Below, piece by piece: positions 32,909 through 41,889 of a stretch of 41,889 nucleotides of DNA; within the stretch, counting starts at the first letter, position 1; the number at the start of each line of letters is the position of its first letter. Both the position numbers and the translations under genes were made by a program. Where the stretch lies: the NCBI GenBank assembly GCA_003151935.1, contig PLYZ01000010.1, forward strand, positions 26,158-68,046, in the 5' to 3' direction. The notes under the pieces are model-generated. The model ran no database searches, had not been told where the DNA came from, and was given only the letters and a program-made list of their open reading frames with translations. Source of the stretch: Candidatus Dormiibacterota bacterium. GTDB lineage: Bacteria > Chloroflexota > Dormibacteria > Dormibacterales > Dormibacteraceae.

Positions 32909-33211
32909 ATGAGCAAGATCGTTGATCTCGTGTCTCTGGCCAGCATCGTCCCACCCCTCAACCACGAGGTCAGCGGCGGATTCAATGCGATGGTCGACGG
33001 CAAGCAGGTCCGAGTTCGCGCGGTGCTCGAGCGGACGGTCGTGATCGAGCACCAGGAGGGCGGCGAGCGAAGCGTCGTCCGAAAGGACAACTGCATGGTG
33101 CAGCCTTCTGCCGTCGAGTTCGTGCCGGGAAACCCGAACAACGGGGTCGGCCCCCGTCAGTGGCGGAGGCTGCCCGGTAAGCCACCCGCCACGCCGAGAC
33201 CAGTCCCCTAG
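32909..33211 (+). CDS. Small uncharacterised protein B, paralogue of A
   Basis: A 100-residue protein with start ATG at 32909, preceded by AGGGG nine bases upstream. Its core, MVDGKQVRVRAVLERTVVIE, then SVVRKDNCMVQPSAVEFV, aligns over about 45 residues with the preceding small protein (EVDGRRVWVTAVLERTAVVE and following), so the pair is a tandem duplication. The predicted fold is all-beta, with the VDG turn and a VLERT strand; the tail is Pro/Gly-rich. No known function. It ends seven bases from the convergent malate synthase gene. Confidence 0.65.
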   Translation: MSKIVDLVSLASIVPPLNHEVSGGFNAMVDGKQVRVRAVLERTVVIEHQEGGERSVVRKDNCMVQPSAVEFVPGNPNNGVGPRQWRRLPGKPPATPRPVP

Positions 33212-33218
33212 CCCAACC

Positions 33219-34820
<1,602 letters not shown>

Positions 34821-34838
34821 CCAATCTACAGGAGCGGT

Positions 34839-35777
34839 TCAGGTGCCCGTCAGCCGCTCTACGAGCGGAGCCAGCTTCTCGGCGGCCCGGTCGGGTAGGA
34901 CGACGTAGGAGATCCCATACCGTTCACGCCGGGCCTGCAGGTCTTCGATCATCTGGTCGATCGTCCCAATCAGAAAGTGCGGCATGTCGAGAAGATCACG
35001 AGGTTCAAGCCCGACCGAAGACGCGAGCCGCGCCGCCATTCCGTCTCGGTCCTCAGTGACACTCGCGACGAACACCGTCGCGCACAGCTCGATCTGCGAG
35101 AAGCGCTCGCCCGCGGCTTCTTTGATCCACTTCAGCTTCTCGTCCGTCGCCTGGGCACGCCCGGTGCTGATCAGGTTCTGATTGATCTGCCCCTCGGTCA
35201 GCTTGTAGTTGACGCTGACGATGTCGGCCTCGCGCGCCGCCAGGCTCAGCATCCGCCGGCCGCCACCTCCGATGAGGATCGGCGGGTGCGGCTTTTGCAC
35301 CGCGGATGGGAATGCGTCGACGCCCTGGACCCGATAGTGCTTGCCCTCGAAGGACACCGCCCCTCCGGCAAAGAATCGCTTGATGATCTCGAGGCCTTCG
35401 GCCATGCGCTCGATCCGAATTCCGATTGAGTCGAGCGGGATTCCGGTCTGTTCGTAATCCGAGGTCAACCAGCCGGCGCCCAGGCCGAATTCCAGCCGGC
35501 CGTCGGACAGCAGATCCAGCGTAGCCGCCTCTTTCGCGAGCACCACAGGATGCCGGTAGTCGTTGTCGAAGACAAGCGAGCCGATGCGGAGCCTGGTGGT
35601 CGCGTCTGCCGCGGACATCAGAGCTGCGATCGGCGACACCTGCTCACCGAAGTGATCGGGTAGGAAGAGCGTCGCGTACCCGAGCGCCTCGAAAAGGCGG
35701 GCCTTGTCGCGCCAGGCTTTAGCGCTGGGGGCGCCGTGCTCCTCCACGCCAAATCGAAACGGACGGGGCATGGTCAC
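34839..35777 (-). CDS. LLM-class F420-dependent oxidoreductase
   Basis: A 312-residue TIM-barrel enzyme of the luciferase-like monooxygenase class. Features are RFGVEEHGAPSA, the LFLPDHFGEQ loop, RLRIGSLVFDNDYRHPVVLAKEAATLDLLSDGRLEFGLGAGW (the class signature) and ILIGGGGRRMLSLAAREADIV. The pattern is that of the F420-dependent subfamily TIGR03621. The substrate is unknown; members oxidise or reduce small organics with F420. It lies downstream of the divergent membrane-protein gene and next to malate synthase on the same strand. The start is GTG at 35777 or ATG at 35771. Confidence 0.88.
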   Translation of the reverse strand: MTMPRPFRFGVEEHGAPSAKAWRDKARLFEALGYATLFLPDHFGEQVSPIAALMSAADATTRLRIGSLVFDNDYRHPVVLAKEAATLDLLSDGRLEFGLGAGWLTSDYEQTGIPLDSIGIRIERMAEGLEIIKRFFAGGAVSFEGKHYRVQGVDAFPSAVQKPHPPILIGGGGRRMLSLAAREADIVSVNYKLTEGQINQNLISTGRAQATDEKLKWIKEAAGERFSQIELCATVFVASVTEDRDGMAARLASSVGLEPRDLLDMPHFLIGTIDQMIEDLQARRERYGISYVVLPDRAAEKLAPLVERLTGT

Positions 35778-35840
35778 GGCCGGTTAGTATGCGGCGTTCC
35801 TGAAGCCGCGTTCGGACGAGTCGGATAACATCGGCCCGTT

Positions 35841-36374
35841 GTGGCCGCTGCCTTTCGGTTGGCCCGCGATCGCGCTCTGGCACCCGCCGTGCCGGCGGCA
35901 ATCAGCTGGCTCTTCCTGTTCGGATACCAGTGGGCCTTCTACCTCACCTACCACGGCCATCTGCACACGGTGTTCGGGTACTACTCGGGCGTGCTGGGCG
36001 ATGGAATCCTGATACCGGCCGTCAACGTCTCGGCATTCGTGCTCCTTCGCCAGCTGGCGCCGGGGATCCCATGGAAACGCCTGCCGATCTATCTGCTGCT
36101 CGGCTTTGCGACCGCCACCGCCGCGTTCCTCGCACAGGGCAGGCTCGACCTGGTCAACTGGTCGATGCCGCTTGCCTTTCACTGGAGCGACATCGGGCAG
36201 TTTCACTTCTTCGTGATGGCCGGCGAGGTCGCATACCTCTACCTGGTCCTGGCGAGTGCGATCAACAACTGGTCTCACCTGCGGCAGGACCCTGTGGCCC
36301 TGAAAGCCTTCGCCATCGGGTGGGTCGGCCTGGCCCTGTTCGCCGCCTCCCTGGCCGCCGACTACATCCGGTGA
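35841..36374 (+). CDS. Hypothetical multi-pass membrane protein
   Basis: A 177-residue protein with five or six hydrophobic segments (ISWLFLFGYQWAFYLTY, ILIPAVNVSAFVLL, LPIYLLLGFATATAAFLA, FFVMAGEVAYLYLVLASAI, WVGLALFAASLAADYI). Conserved-looking histidines lie between them (YHGHLHTVFGY, FHWSDIGQFHFF), which might bind a metal or heme, but I recognise no family. The start is GTG. It is divergent from the LLM oxidoreductase. Confidence 0.7.
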   Translation: MAAAFRLARDRALAPAVPAAISWLFLFGYQWAFYLTYHGHLHTVFGYYSGVLGDGILIPAVNVSAFVLLRQLAPGIPWKRLPIYLLLGFATATAAFLAQGRLDLVNWSMPLAFHWSDIGQFHFFVMAGEVAYLYLVLASAINNWSHLRQDPVALKAFAIGWVGLALFAASLAADYIR

Positions 36375-36496
36375 AGGATTCAACCAAGGATCTCGTCGAG
36401 CCAATAAGCCCCGGACCCAGAGTTGTTGGCAAGGCTGCACGAAGAAAATGGCTGTTAACGGCCAGCCAGCGCGATGACGCTTCGAAGTGGCAGGAC

Positions 36497-36573
36497 TGGT
36501 GCCGAGGGGCGGACTTGAACCGCCGACACCTTGATTTTCAGTCAAGTGCTCTACCAAGCTGAGCTACCTCGGC
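36497..36573 (-). tRNA. tRNA-Phe (GAA), CCA encoded
   Basis: The acceptor GCCGAGG/CCTCGGC, anticodon arm CTTGA-CTGAAAA-TCAAG (anticodon GAA) and T-arm GGCGG-TTCAAGT-CCGCC form a complete cloverleaf with encoded CCA. Confidence 0.96.
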
Positions 36574-36638
36574 ACGGCGGGTAATTCTATCGGCGCCAGT
36601 TGACAGCACGTCGGCCCCTTGCGAGACTACAGGCTCCA

Positions 36639-37241
36639 GTGAGCCCTGCGGGCGCGGCCCACATTCGATCCGCTTTGGCCGGTACCGTTCGCGCGGGCGG
36701 CACGATCGCCCTCGTGGCGATGGTCGGCCTCCTGGTCGGCGCGTGCGGGTCGTCCGGCTCGCCCACCGCTTCATCGGTGAGCCCCTCGCCGACGCCGCCT
36801 CCGGCAGCAAAGCTGATCACGAATGTCGACGCATGCTCGCTCGTAACCGTGGCCGAGGCATCCGGCGCCGCCGGGACAGCGGTCTCGAACATGGGCGCTG
36901 CGAGCGGTGTCCAGATCCCCGGGGCCTGCATCTACGGCAGCTCGGACGGCAAGTCGACCGTCCTGGTCTTTGCCCAGTCGTACCCGGACGCTTCCGCCGC
37001 TGATGCAGTCTCGCCGGACCAGATCGCGGCCGCGATGAATAGCGGCTACGGAGTCTCGAACGCCAAAGCCGTCAGCGGCATCGGAGACAAGGCGATCGAA
37101 TCAACGTTGACGGGCGGAGGAGCCGGCGGAATCATCATCTTTGTGTTCAAGTCCAACGTCGTGATGATGATCTCGGTGACGCCGGCCATCAGCTCGAGCG
37201 CCATCGAGCAGCTCGCCAAGACCGCTGTAAGCCGCCTCTGA
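36639..37241 (+). CDS. Hypothetical lipoprotein (DUF3558-like)
   Basis: A protein of about 200 residues. The N-terminal signal peptide ends in the lipobox LVGAC, followed by a Ser/Pro linker. The mature domain starts NVDACSLVTVAEAS and includes PGACIYGS and IGDKAIESTLTGGG, resembling DUF3558-type lipoproteins with a DACSLVT...G-A-x-x-C pattern. The start is uncertain: GTG at 36639, or TTG at 36600. It is flanked by tRNA-Phe and tRNA-Val on the other strand. The function is unknown. Confidence 0.75.
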   Translation: MSPAGAAHIRSALAGTVRAGGTIALVAMVGLLVGACGSSGSPTASSVSPSPTPPPAAKLITNVDACSLVTVAEASGAAGTAVSNMGAASGVQIPGACIYGSSDGKSTVLVFAQSYPDASAADAVSPDQIAAAMNSGYGVSNAKAVSGIGDKAIESTLTGGGAGGIIIFVFKSNVVMMISVTPAISSSAIEQLAKTAVSRL

Positions 37242-37247
37242 GATCTC

Positions 37248-37324
37248 TGGTGGGCGGTGAGAGGGTCGAACTCCCGACCTCCTCGGTGTAAGCGAGGCGC
37301 TCTGGCCAACTGAGCTAACCGCCC
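37248..37324 (-). tRNA. tRNA-Val (UAC), CCA encoded
   Basis: The acceptor GGGCGGT/ACCGCCC, anticodon arm CCTCG-CTTACAC-CGAGG (anticodon TAC) and T-arm GGGAG-TTCGACC-CTCTC form a complete cloverleaf with encoded CCA. Confidence 0.96.
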
Positions 37325-37344
37325 TTTTTTCGCGAACAGCCAGT

Positions 37345-38544
37345 CTACCCAGGCAGCATTGCGAGCGCGGCGTTGAGCTGCGCGTCCTTTGCGTAGCCCT
37401 GAGACGGAGCAGTCACGTCGTACTCGTCGGTGGGGCTCGTCAGGGTCACCGCCACGTCGGGCGTCAGTCCCTTGTGGTCGATCGTCTGGCCGTTCGGTAG
37501 GTACCAACGCTTGATCGTGAGGTGGATGTCCGAACCATCCGCGAGCTCGAAGTCCTGCTGCACCGAGCCCTTGCCAAAGGTCACCGTCCCGACCAGCTTC
37601 GCCCGCTGGTGCACCTGCAGCGAGCCCGCCACGATCTCCGACGCCGACGCGCTGTTCGCGTCCACCAGGACCTCGAGCGGAATCGACGGCGCCGCGTGCT
37701 TGCCCGACACCATGTGGCGGTCCACCGTGCCGCTGCGGTCGCGGAGCTCGAAAGTCTCGCCACTCGCCACGAACTGGCTGATGACGTCGTCGGCCGCCGT
37801 GATGAAACCGCCCGGATCTCCGCGCAGGTCCAGCACCATGCCCGTCTTGCCCGGCAGCCCGCCGGCCAGCGCCGATGCAAACTCAGTGGAGGTGTCTGTT
37901 CCGAACTGATAGATCCGGACATAGAGCACGTGGTTGCCTATCTCGGCCGATCGAACGGTCGCCACGTGGATCTCGGCGCGAGTGATCGTCACGGAGAATG
38001 TTTGTCCGTTGCGCGAGATCTCCAGCGTCACCTTGGTTCCGTCCGGGCCCTGGATCAGTGTTGTCGCCTGGTCTGAGGTGACTCCTTTCATGTCTTTGTC
38101 CCCCACCTTCACAATCTGGTCGCCCGCCTGCAGCCCGCCGGACGCCGCCGGCGATCCCGGTACGGTTCCCGTGATGACCGGGTAACCCGTCGTAAAGCTC
38201 AGGTAGATGCCGATGCCCGAGTAGAGGCCCTGGTAGCTCTGCTGGAGGCGTTTGTACTGGGTGGGGTCGAAGTAGGCCGAGAAGGGATCGCCCAGGCCGG
38301 AGATCAGGCCCTGCACCGAACTGTGAGACAGCTTGGCCGAGTCGACCTTGCTCGCGTCGACGTAGTCGGCCTGGATGAGCCTGATCGCCTGCTGCAGCTC
38401 GGACACGTCCACGTTTCCGACCGAGCGGTGCCCGAAGTACGGTACGTATTCCGGAAACGCCTGGTCGACATAGACACCCGCGACGAAGGTCACGATCAGG
38501 ATGGCGAGGACGGCGCCACCCCTGAGGGCGGCGCGGCGATTCAT
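37345..38544 (-). CDS. ctpA: C-terminal processing peptidase, S41 (CtpA-like)
   Basis: A 399-residue membrane-anchored serine protease. It has an N-terminal helix (VLAILIVTFVAGVYV), a helical segment with IQADYVDASKVD, a PDZ domain (YQGLYSGIGIYLSF to VTLEISRNG, about 105-185) and the S41 core. The catalytic Ser is in DANSASASEIVAG and the catalytic Lys in GTVTFGKGSVQ. Such proteases trim exported or cell-wall-linked proteins. The ATG lies 27 bp after the M23 peptidase gene; ftsEX with M23 and Ctp genes is a recurrent neighbourhood, suggesting control of the hydrolase by proteolysis. Confidence 0.94.
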   Translation of the reverse strand: MNRRAALRGGAVLAILIVTFVAGVYVDQAFPEYVPYFGHRSVGNVDVSELQQAIRLIQADYVDASKVDSAKLSHSSVQGLISGLGDPFSAYFDPTQYKRLQQSYQGLYSGIGIYLSFTTGYPVITGTVPGSPAASGGLQAGDQIVKVGDKDMKGVTSDQATTLIQGPDGTKVTLEISRNGQTFSVTITRAEIHVATVRSAEIGNHVLYVRIYQFGTDTSTEFASALAGGLPGKTGMVLDLRGDPGGFITAADDVISQFVASGETFELRDRSGTVDRHMVSGKHAAPSIPLEVLVDANSASASEIVAGSLQVHQRAKLVGTVTFGKGSVQQDFELADGSDIHLTIKRWYLPNGQTIDHKGLTPDVAVTLTSPTDEYDVTAPSQGYAKDAQLNAALAMLPG

Positions 38545-38571
38545 ATCAGCAGACTAACGAAATCGCTTGCG

Positions 38572-39804
38572 TCAGCAACCGAGCCAGATGCAAGGGTCCT
38601 TGTAAACGCCATTGATGCGGACCTCGAAATGGAGGTGAGGCCCTGTGGACCACCCGGTCGAGCCCTCGAAGGCGATGGTGGTTCCGCGCGCGACGACCTG
38701 GCCGCTGCTCAGCCCGGGAGCGTAGCCGGCCGTGTGTCCGTAGTAGGTCGAATACCCGTTGCCGTGAATCATCACGACGAGGTTGCCGTAACCGATGCTC
38801 CCCGGGTAGAGGTACACGACGCCCGTGTCCGCCGCGATGATGTTGCTTCCATAAGGGCCGGCGATGTCGAGGCCGGTGTGAATCTTGTGCGGCCACGGAC
38901 AGTTGGGGTCCGGGACTTCCAGGTAAAAGCTCGAGCAGCCGAATCGCTGGCTGATGCAGTTGGGACCGCATGCGGGCTCGGGCCAGGCAAACACGCCCGA
39001 ACCGCCACCGGCTTTCGCCGCCGCGACCTGGTACTGCACGGCGAGCTGGGCGACCTGCGCATCGATCGCGGCGCGCTCGGCCTGCACCGCGGCGTATTGC
39101 GCTGAGAGCTGGACCTCCAGCTGCTGCTCATAAACGAGCGCGGCGGCCTGCGCCTTCAAGTTGCTCTGCATGTCCGCCTCGGTGGCTTTCTGTTGCTCCA
39201 GGAGCGCCGTCACCTGGCTCTTCTGTGCGTCAAGAGCACTGTTGGCGATGGCGACCTGGGAGTGCTGGAGCGCGAGGTCGTCCAGGAGCTTTCGATCCGA
39301 GGCTGCCACCTGCTGGGCCGCGACCATGCGATCCATCATCTGGTTGAAGTTGCTGGCCGTGAGCACGAGCTGAACGTAATTCAGCGCTCCGTGGCTGTCG
39401 ATGTACCGCAGCCTCTGATTCAAGAGCTCGTCCCGCACGCTGGTGTTCGCCACCAGTCGAGTCAGGTCTGCCTCGCCGAACCGGATCTGCCGGTTCAGGT
39501 CGTCGATGGCGGTCTGCGTCTGGGCGATCAGCGCCTGCTGAGCCGCGATCTGGTTCTTCAAGTTGTTGATCAGCGTGTCGATTGCGTTGATCTGGAGCGT
39601 CACGTTGTTGATGTGCGATTGGATATTCGACAGCTGGTTCTGGTTGTTGACCTGCTGGCCGATGCCGCCGTTGTAGGAGAGGCAGGCCTGGTAAACAGCA
39701 GGCGGATCGCCCGAGTAGCAGTAAATCGCGGAAACAGGCTGCACCGACAGCGGGATCCACGCTAGCGTGGCGATCGCCAGGGCGGCCAGGACGCGCACCC
39801 TCAC
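38572..39804 (-). CDS. Secreted M23 peptidase with coiled coil (EnvC-like), Cys-rich
   Basis: A 410-residue cell-wall hydrolase or hydrolase activator. It has a signal peptide (VLAALAIATLAWIPLSV to VSA), a long coiled coil (about 50-260, rich in Gln, Asn and Ala) and a C-terminal LytM/M23 domain with HTGLDIAGPYG (first metal His/Asp) and TGPHLHFEVR (HxH motif), so the zinc ligands look intact. Eight cysteines stand out: two near the mature N-terminus, four in the early M23 domain (CGPNCISQRFGCSS and a later NC), two in the last eight residues. Coiled coil plus M23, one base after ftsX, is the FtsEX-EnvC arrangement. The start is GTG. Confidence 0.93.
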   Translation of the reverse strand: MRVRVLAALAIATLAWIPLSVQPVSAIYCYSGDPPAVYQACLSYNGGIGQQVNNQNQLSNIQSHINNVTLQINAIDTLINNLKNQIAAQQALIAQTQTAIDDLNRQIRFGEADLTRLVANTSVRDELLNQRLRYIDSHGALNYVQLVLTASNFNQMMDRMVAAQQVAASDRKLLDDLALQHSQVAIANSALDAQKSQVTALLEQQKATEADMQSNLKAQAAALVYEQQLEVQLSAQYAAVQAERAAIDAQVAQLAVQYQVAAAKAGGGSGVFAWPEPACGPNCISQRFGCSSFYLEVPDPNCPWPHKIHTGLDIAGPYGSNIIAADTGVVYLYPGSIGYGNLVVMIHGNGYSTYYGHTAGYAPGLSSGQVVARGTTIAFEGSTGWSTGPHLHFEVRINGVYKDPCIWLGC

Positions 39805-39805
39805 G

Positions 39806-40699
39806 TCAGATCCTCACGTAGCGGCGGACGCCGATGTAGCTGCCGAGGGCTCCGAGCAGCGCCCCTCCGATGAGCAGGTCCTGCGCGAGGCTCACCATGA
39901 AAGCCGGATCGTAGGAAAGTGGGATGAAGGCGACATCCGCGCGGAACCGTTCTACCGCGGGCTGATACGCGAGCACCAACAGGGCCAGGGCGAACGATGC
40001 CGCGATGAGGCCTGTCATCACCCCTTCGATGACGAACGGCCCGCGAACGAACCATTCCGTCGCACCGACGAGCTTCATCACCTCGATTTCCTTGCGGCGG
40101 TGATAGACGGCGGTGCGAATCGTGTTCATCACGATCACGATCGAAACCACGACGAGAATCGCCAGCAATCCAACGCCCGCGATGCCCAACCACGCTGACA
40201 GCTGCAGCATCCGGTTGACGAAATCACCCTGGTAGTTCGTCGGATCGGTCGGGTCCACCCCCGACCAGCGGCGCGCGAGCGTGTCGATGGCGGCCACGTC
40301 GTCGAGCTTGGCGACGCGTACCTCGAGCTTCGCGTCGAGAGGGTTCCCGCTGATCTGCTGCGCGAGCACCACGTTGTTGGGGTCTGCCTTGAACTGTGCG
40401 AGCGCCTGGTCCTTGGTGATGAACTGCACGTTGCTCACCCGCGGATCGGCCGCCAGCTGCTGCTGGAAGTCGTAAACGCTCTGCAGCGGCGTGCCGTCGG
40501 CGACGTTGACAGAGATCTCGCTGACCTTGGCCCTGAAGCCGTCCAGCACCTGCGAGAAGGCGTGGCCGACCAGCAGGTTGATGCCGGCAAGGACGAGGAT
40601 GAGCGTGATCGACAACACCGCGGCCGTGCTGACCGCGAGGTTGCGCCAGAAGCTCTGCCAGGCGCTATTGAGCGCGAATCTGAGGTTTCGATAAATCAT
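39806..40699 (-). CDS. ftsX: Cell division protein FtsX
   Basis: The permease-like partner of FtsE. The 297-residue protein has helix 1 (LAVSTAAVLSITLILVLAGINLL) after MIYRNLRFALNSAWQSFWRN. An extracytoplasmic domain follows (about 60-160), with VSEISVNVADGT and VQFITKDQALAQFK. Three C-terminal helices include IVIVMNTIRTAVYHRRKEIEVMKLVGATEWFVRGPFVIEGV, the FtsX signature. It transmits ATP hydrolysis to an extracellular wall hydrolase, here probably the M23 protein. The true start is the ATG at 40699; the frame continues open upstream but runs out of frame through ftsE. It overlaps ftsE by 35 bp. Confidence 0.95.
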   Translation of the reverse strand: MIYRNLRFALNSAWQSFWRNLAVSTAAVLSITLILVLAGINLLVGHAFSQVLDGFRAKVSEISVNVADGTPLQSVYDFQQQLAADPRVSNVQFITKDQALAQFKADPNNVVLAQQISGNPLDAKLEVRVAKLDDVAAIDTLARRWSGVDPTDPTNYQGDFVNRMLQLSAWLGIAGVGLLAILVVVSIVIVMNTIRTAVYHRRKEIEVMKLVGATEWFVRGPFVIEGVMTGLIAASFALALLVLAYQPAVERFRADVAFIPLSYDPAFMVSLAQDLLIGGALLGALGSYIGVRRYVRI

Positions 40700-41408
40700 C
40701 GTGGTATCTGCCTGAACGATCGTCCCTGGCGATCTGCCCGGCGTCGATGGCGATGACGCGCCGGCGCAGCAGGTCGACGATCTCTCGGTTGTGGGTCGCC
40801 ATGACGACGGTCGCTCCACGCGCGTTGATGCGCAGAAAGAGCTGCATGATCTCCCAGGCGGTGGCCGGGTCGAGGTTTCCGGTCGGCTCGTCGGCGATGA
40901 TGAACCGCGGCGCGTGGACGAGCGCCCGGGCGATCGCGACGCGCTGCTGCTCGCCACCGGAAAGGTTGGCTGGATAGGTATTGTCCTTTCCCGACAGGCC
41001 CACGGTGTCCAACGCCTCCGCCACGCGGGACTGGATCATGTTCTCGGCCTCGCCATGCACGCGCAGGGCAAAGGCGACGTTTTCGTAGATCGTCAGATTG
41101 GGCAGCAGCTTGAAGTCCTGGAACACGAGGCCGACCTTGCGCCGGTAACCGGGAAGCTGCCTCCGCTTCATCCGACCAAGCTCGACCCCGTCGACGAAGA
41201 TCTTGCCCTTGCTGGGCTTCTCCTCGCGGATCAGGAGCCTGACGAGGGTGGATTTGCCCGCGCCCGACGGGCCCACGAGGAAAAGGAAGTCCCCTTCCGG
41301 GACGACGAGATTGACGTCGCGGAGAGCTTCAGTTCCAGTCGAATACGTCTTGAAGACGTGCTGGAAGCTGATCACCGGCCGTGTATCGAAATCTGGTGTT
41401 AGAACCAT
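40665..41408 (-). CDS. ftsE: Cell division ATP-binding protein FtsE
   Basis: The ABC ATPase of the FtsEX complex. The 247 residues include Walker A GPSGAGKST (Lys52), Q-loop LVFQDFKLLPNLTIYENVAFAL (family-specific), signature LSGGEQQRVAIARAL, Walker B FIIADEPTGNLDP and the switch His in VVMATHNREIV. The C-terminal tail beyond the ATPase is short. I start it at the ATG at 41408; upstream in-frame residues lie across the promoter. It is the first gene of ftsE-ftsX-M23-ctpA. Confidence 0.97.
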   Translation of the reverse strand: MVLTPDFDTRPVISFQHVFKTYSTGTEALRDVNLVVPEGDFLFLVGPSGAGKSTLVRLLIREEKPSKGKIFVDGVELGRMKRRQLPGYRRKVGLVFQDFKLLPNLTIYENVAFALRVHGEAENMIQSRVAEALDTVGLSGKDNTYPANLSGGEQQRVAIARALVHAPRFIIADEPTGNLDPATAWEIMQLFLRINARGATVVMATHNREIVDLLRRRVIAIDAGQIARDDRSGRYHDDLSKPQIRAQ

Positions 41409-41468
41409 AAGGTGCGACTCTTGCTGTGACGTTCCGCGCCGGAGGGCGCGTGTGGCTAGGTCGCGGGC

Positions 41469-41497
41469 AGTATACCCGATGCCCCCAGATAGTCCAA
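41469..41497 (-). promoter_or_regulatory. Predicted sigma-70-type promoter of the ftsEX operon
   Basis: On the minus strand, TTGGAC (41497-41492), a 17-bp spacer and TATACT (41474-41469). The -10 box matches the consensus TATAAT at five of six positions and the spacing is ideal; the -35 matches only in TTG. It lies 61 bp upstream of the ftsE start, in the gap after prfB. Confidence 0.65.
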
Positions 41498-41526
41498 ACC
41501 GTTCCGAAAGTGCCAACCACGGAGGT

Positions 41527-41889
41527 TTAACGGGGCTGTTTCGAGTTGCTTGCGACGGCCCCGTTCTGGCCCAGGCGCCAGCGCAGCCAGCTCTCGATGA
41601 ACGGGTCGATATCACCGTCCAGCACAGCCTGCGTGTTCCCAACCTCGAGCCCGGTCCGGACGTCCTTCACGAGCGTGTAGGGCTGGAGCACGTAGTTCCT
41701 GATCTGCGACCCGAACTCGGCCGGCATGATCTGGCCGCGGATCTGGTCGCGTTGCGCCGCGGCCTCCTGTTGCTGGCGCTGGAAGAGCCGGGCCTTCAAA
41801 ACCTTCATCGCCGTCTCGCGGTTTTTCATCTGCGAGCGCTCGTTCTGGCACGTGACCACGATGCCGGTGGGCAGGTGCGTGATGCGAAT
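41527..41889 (-). CDS. prfB: Peptide chain release factor 2, C-terminal part (cut by window end)
   Basis: The last 120 residues of RF2, the factor that ends translation at UGA and UAA. The segment [20 protein letters not shown], then [17 protein letters not shown], then [19 protein letters not shown] and [10 protein letters not shown] is the standard RF2 end (typical of bacterial RF2, whose YVLxPYxLVKD is diagnostic). The GGQ catalytic motif and the possible frameshift site are beyond the window. It is followed, after a gap of about 120 bp, by ftsE, an order seen in many bacteria. Confidence 0.95.
   Translation of the reverse strand: MRITHLPTGIVVTCQNERSQMKNRETAMKVLKARLFQRQQQEAAAQRDQIRGQIMPAEFGSQIRNYVLQPYTLVKDVRTGLEVGNTQAVLDGDIDPFIESWLRWRLGQNGAVASNSKQPR

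Noticed and set aside
39806-40957. The long version of ftsX beginning at 40957
   Set aside because: The first 86 codons are a Ser/Arg-rich out-of-frame reading of ftsE; the conserved FtsX N-terminus begins at the ATG at 40699.

Overview
The window is 41.9 kb of compact, GC-rich bacterial chromosome with about 46 protein genes (two cut by the window edges), five intact tRNA genes and one tRNA remnant. I see no rRNA, CRISPR array, IS element or phage gene. The content suggests a free-living, soil-type, high-GC bacterium of the Chloroflexota / Candidatus Dormibacterota / Actinomycetota neighbourhood: a B12-dependent ribonucleotide reductase, several proteins of F420-linked families (an LLM oxidoreductase, a DUF385-type nitroreductase, an NpdG-like dehydrogenase), a LigC-type ATP-dependent DNA ligase, malate synthase, Tat secretion, and many GTG/TTG starts. 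This placement is inferred from gene content only; no marker gene was compared.

Left part (1-12.8 kb): the 3' part of nrdJ with a clear terminator, then small redox and modifying enzymes (nitroreductase-like, GNAT, NADPH:F420-like dehydrogenase, VOC protein). Next comes a minus-strand run reading nickel/cobalt permease, sphingosine-1-phosphate-lyase-like PLP enzyme, FGGY sugar kinase, MFS transporter, secreted NlpC/P60 peptidase. A perfect 8-3-8 palindrome lies just upstream of the permease. The lyase, kinase and transporter look like a catabolic unit for an unidentified (amino)polyol. An EcsC-like protein and ligC follow, converging.

Middle part (12.9-27.5 kb): an NfeD-flotillin pair whose 3' end runs into a triple hairpin repeat; a beta-lactamase-fold esterase; and a tRNA-Pro whose 3' half is duplicated 0.8 kb downstream, bracketing a lipoprotein gene in attL/attR-like geometry. 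Then a long minus-strand housekeeping run, with mostly overlapping or closely spaced genes, reads: response regulator, murI, polyprenyl synthase, fused SUMT-like/HemD, cyclophilin, tatA, tatC, rph, rdgB. Upstream of it are a DUF4177-like gene and an odd short tRNA with a UAA anticodon.

Right part (27.5-41.9 kb): a zincin-like mini-metalloprotease head-to-head with a 3-hydroxyacyl-CoA dehydrogenase; a flavin reductase; tRNA-Cys; then a plus-strand lipoate operon (2-oxoacid dehydrogenase E2, lipA, lipB, dedA, small protein) ending in a strong terminator. A paralogous small protein follows the terminator. Malate synthase and an LLM oxidoreductase come next, then tRNA-Phe, a lipoprotein and tRNA-Val. 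The window closes with a divisome/cell-wall operon (ftsE, ftsX, a cysteine-rich M23 peptidase, an S41 carboxy-terminal protease) behind a recognisable sigma-70-type promoter, and the 3' end of prfB.

The best candidates for something undescribed are the short UAA tRNA, the lyase-kinase-transporter cluster, the tRNA-Pro-bounded islet, and the pair of small paralogous proteins around a terminator. None is proven from sequence alone.
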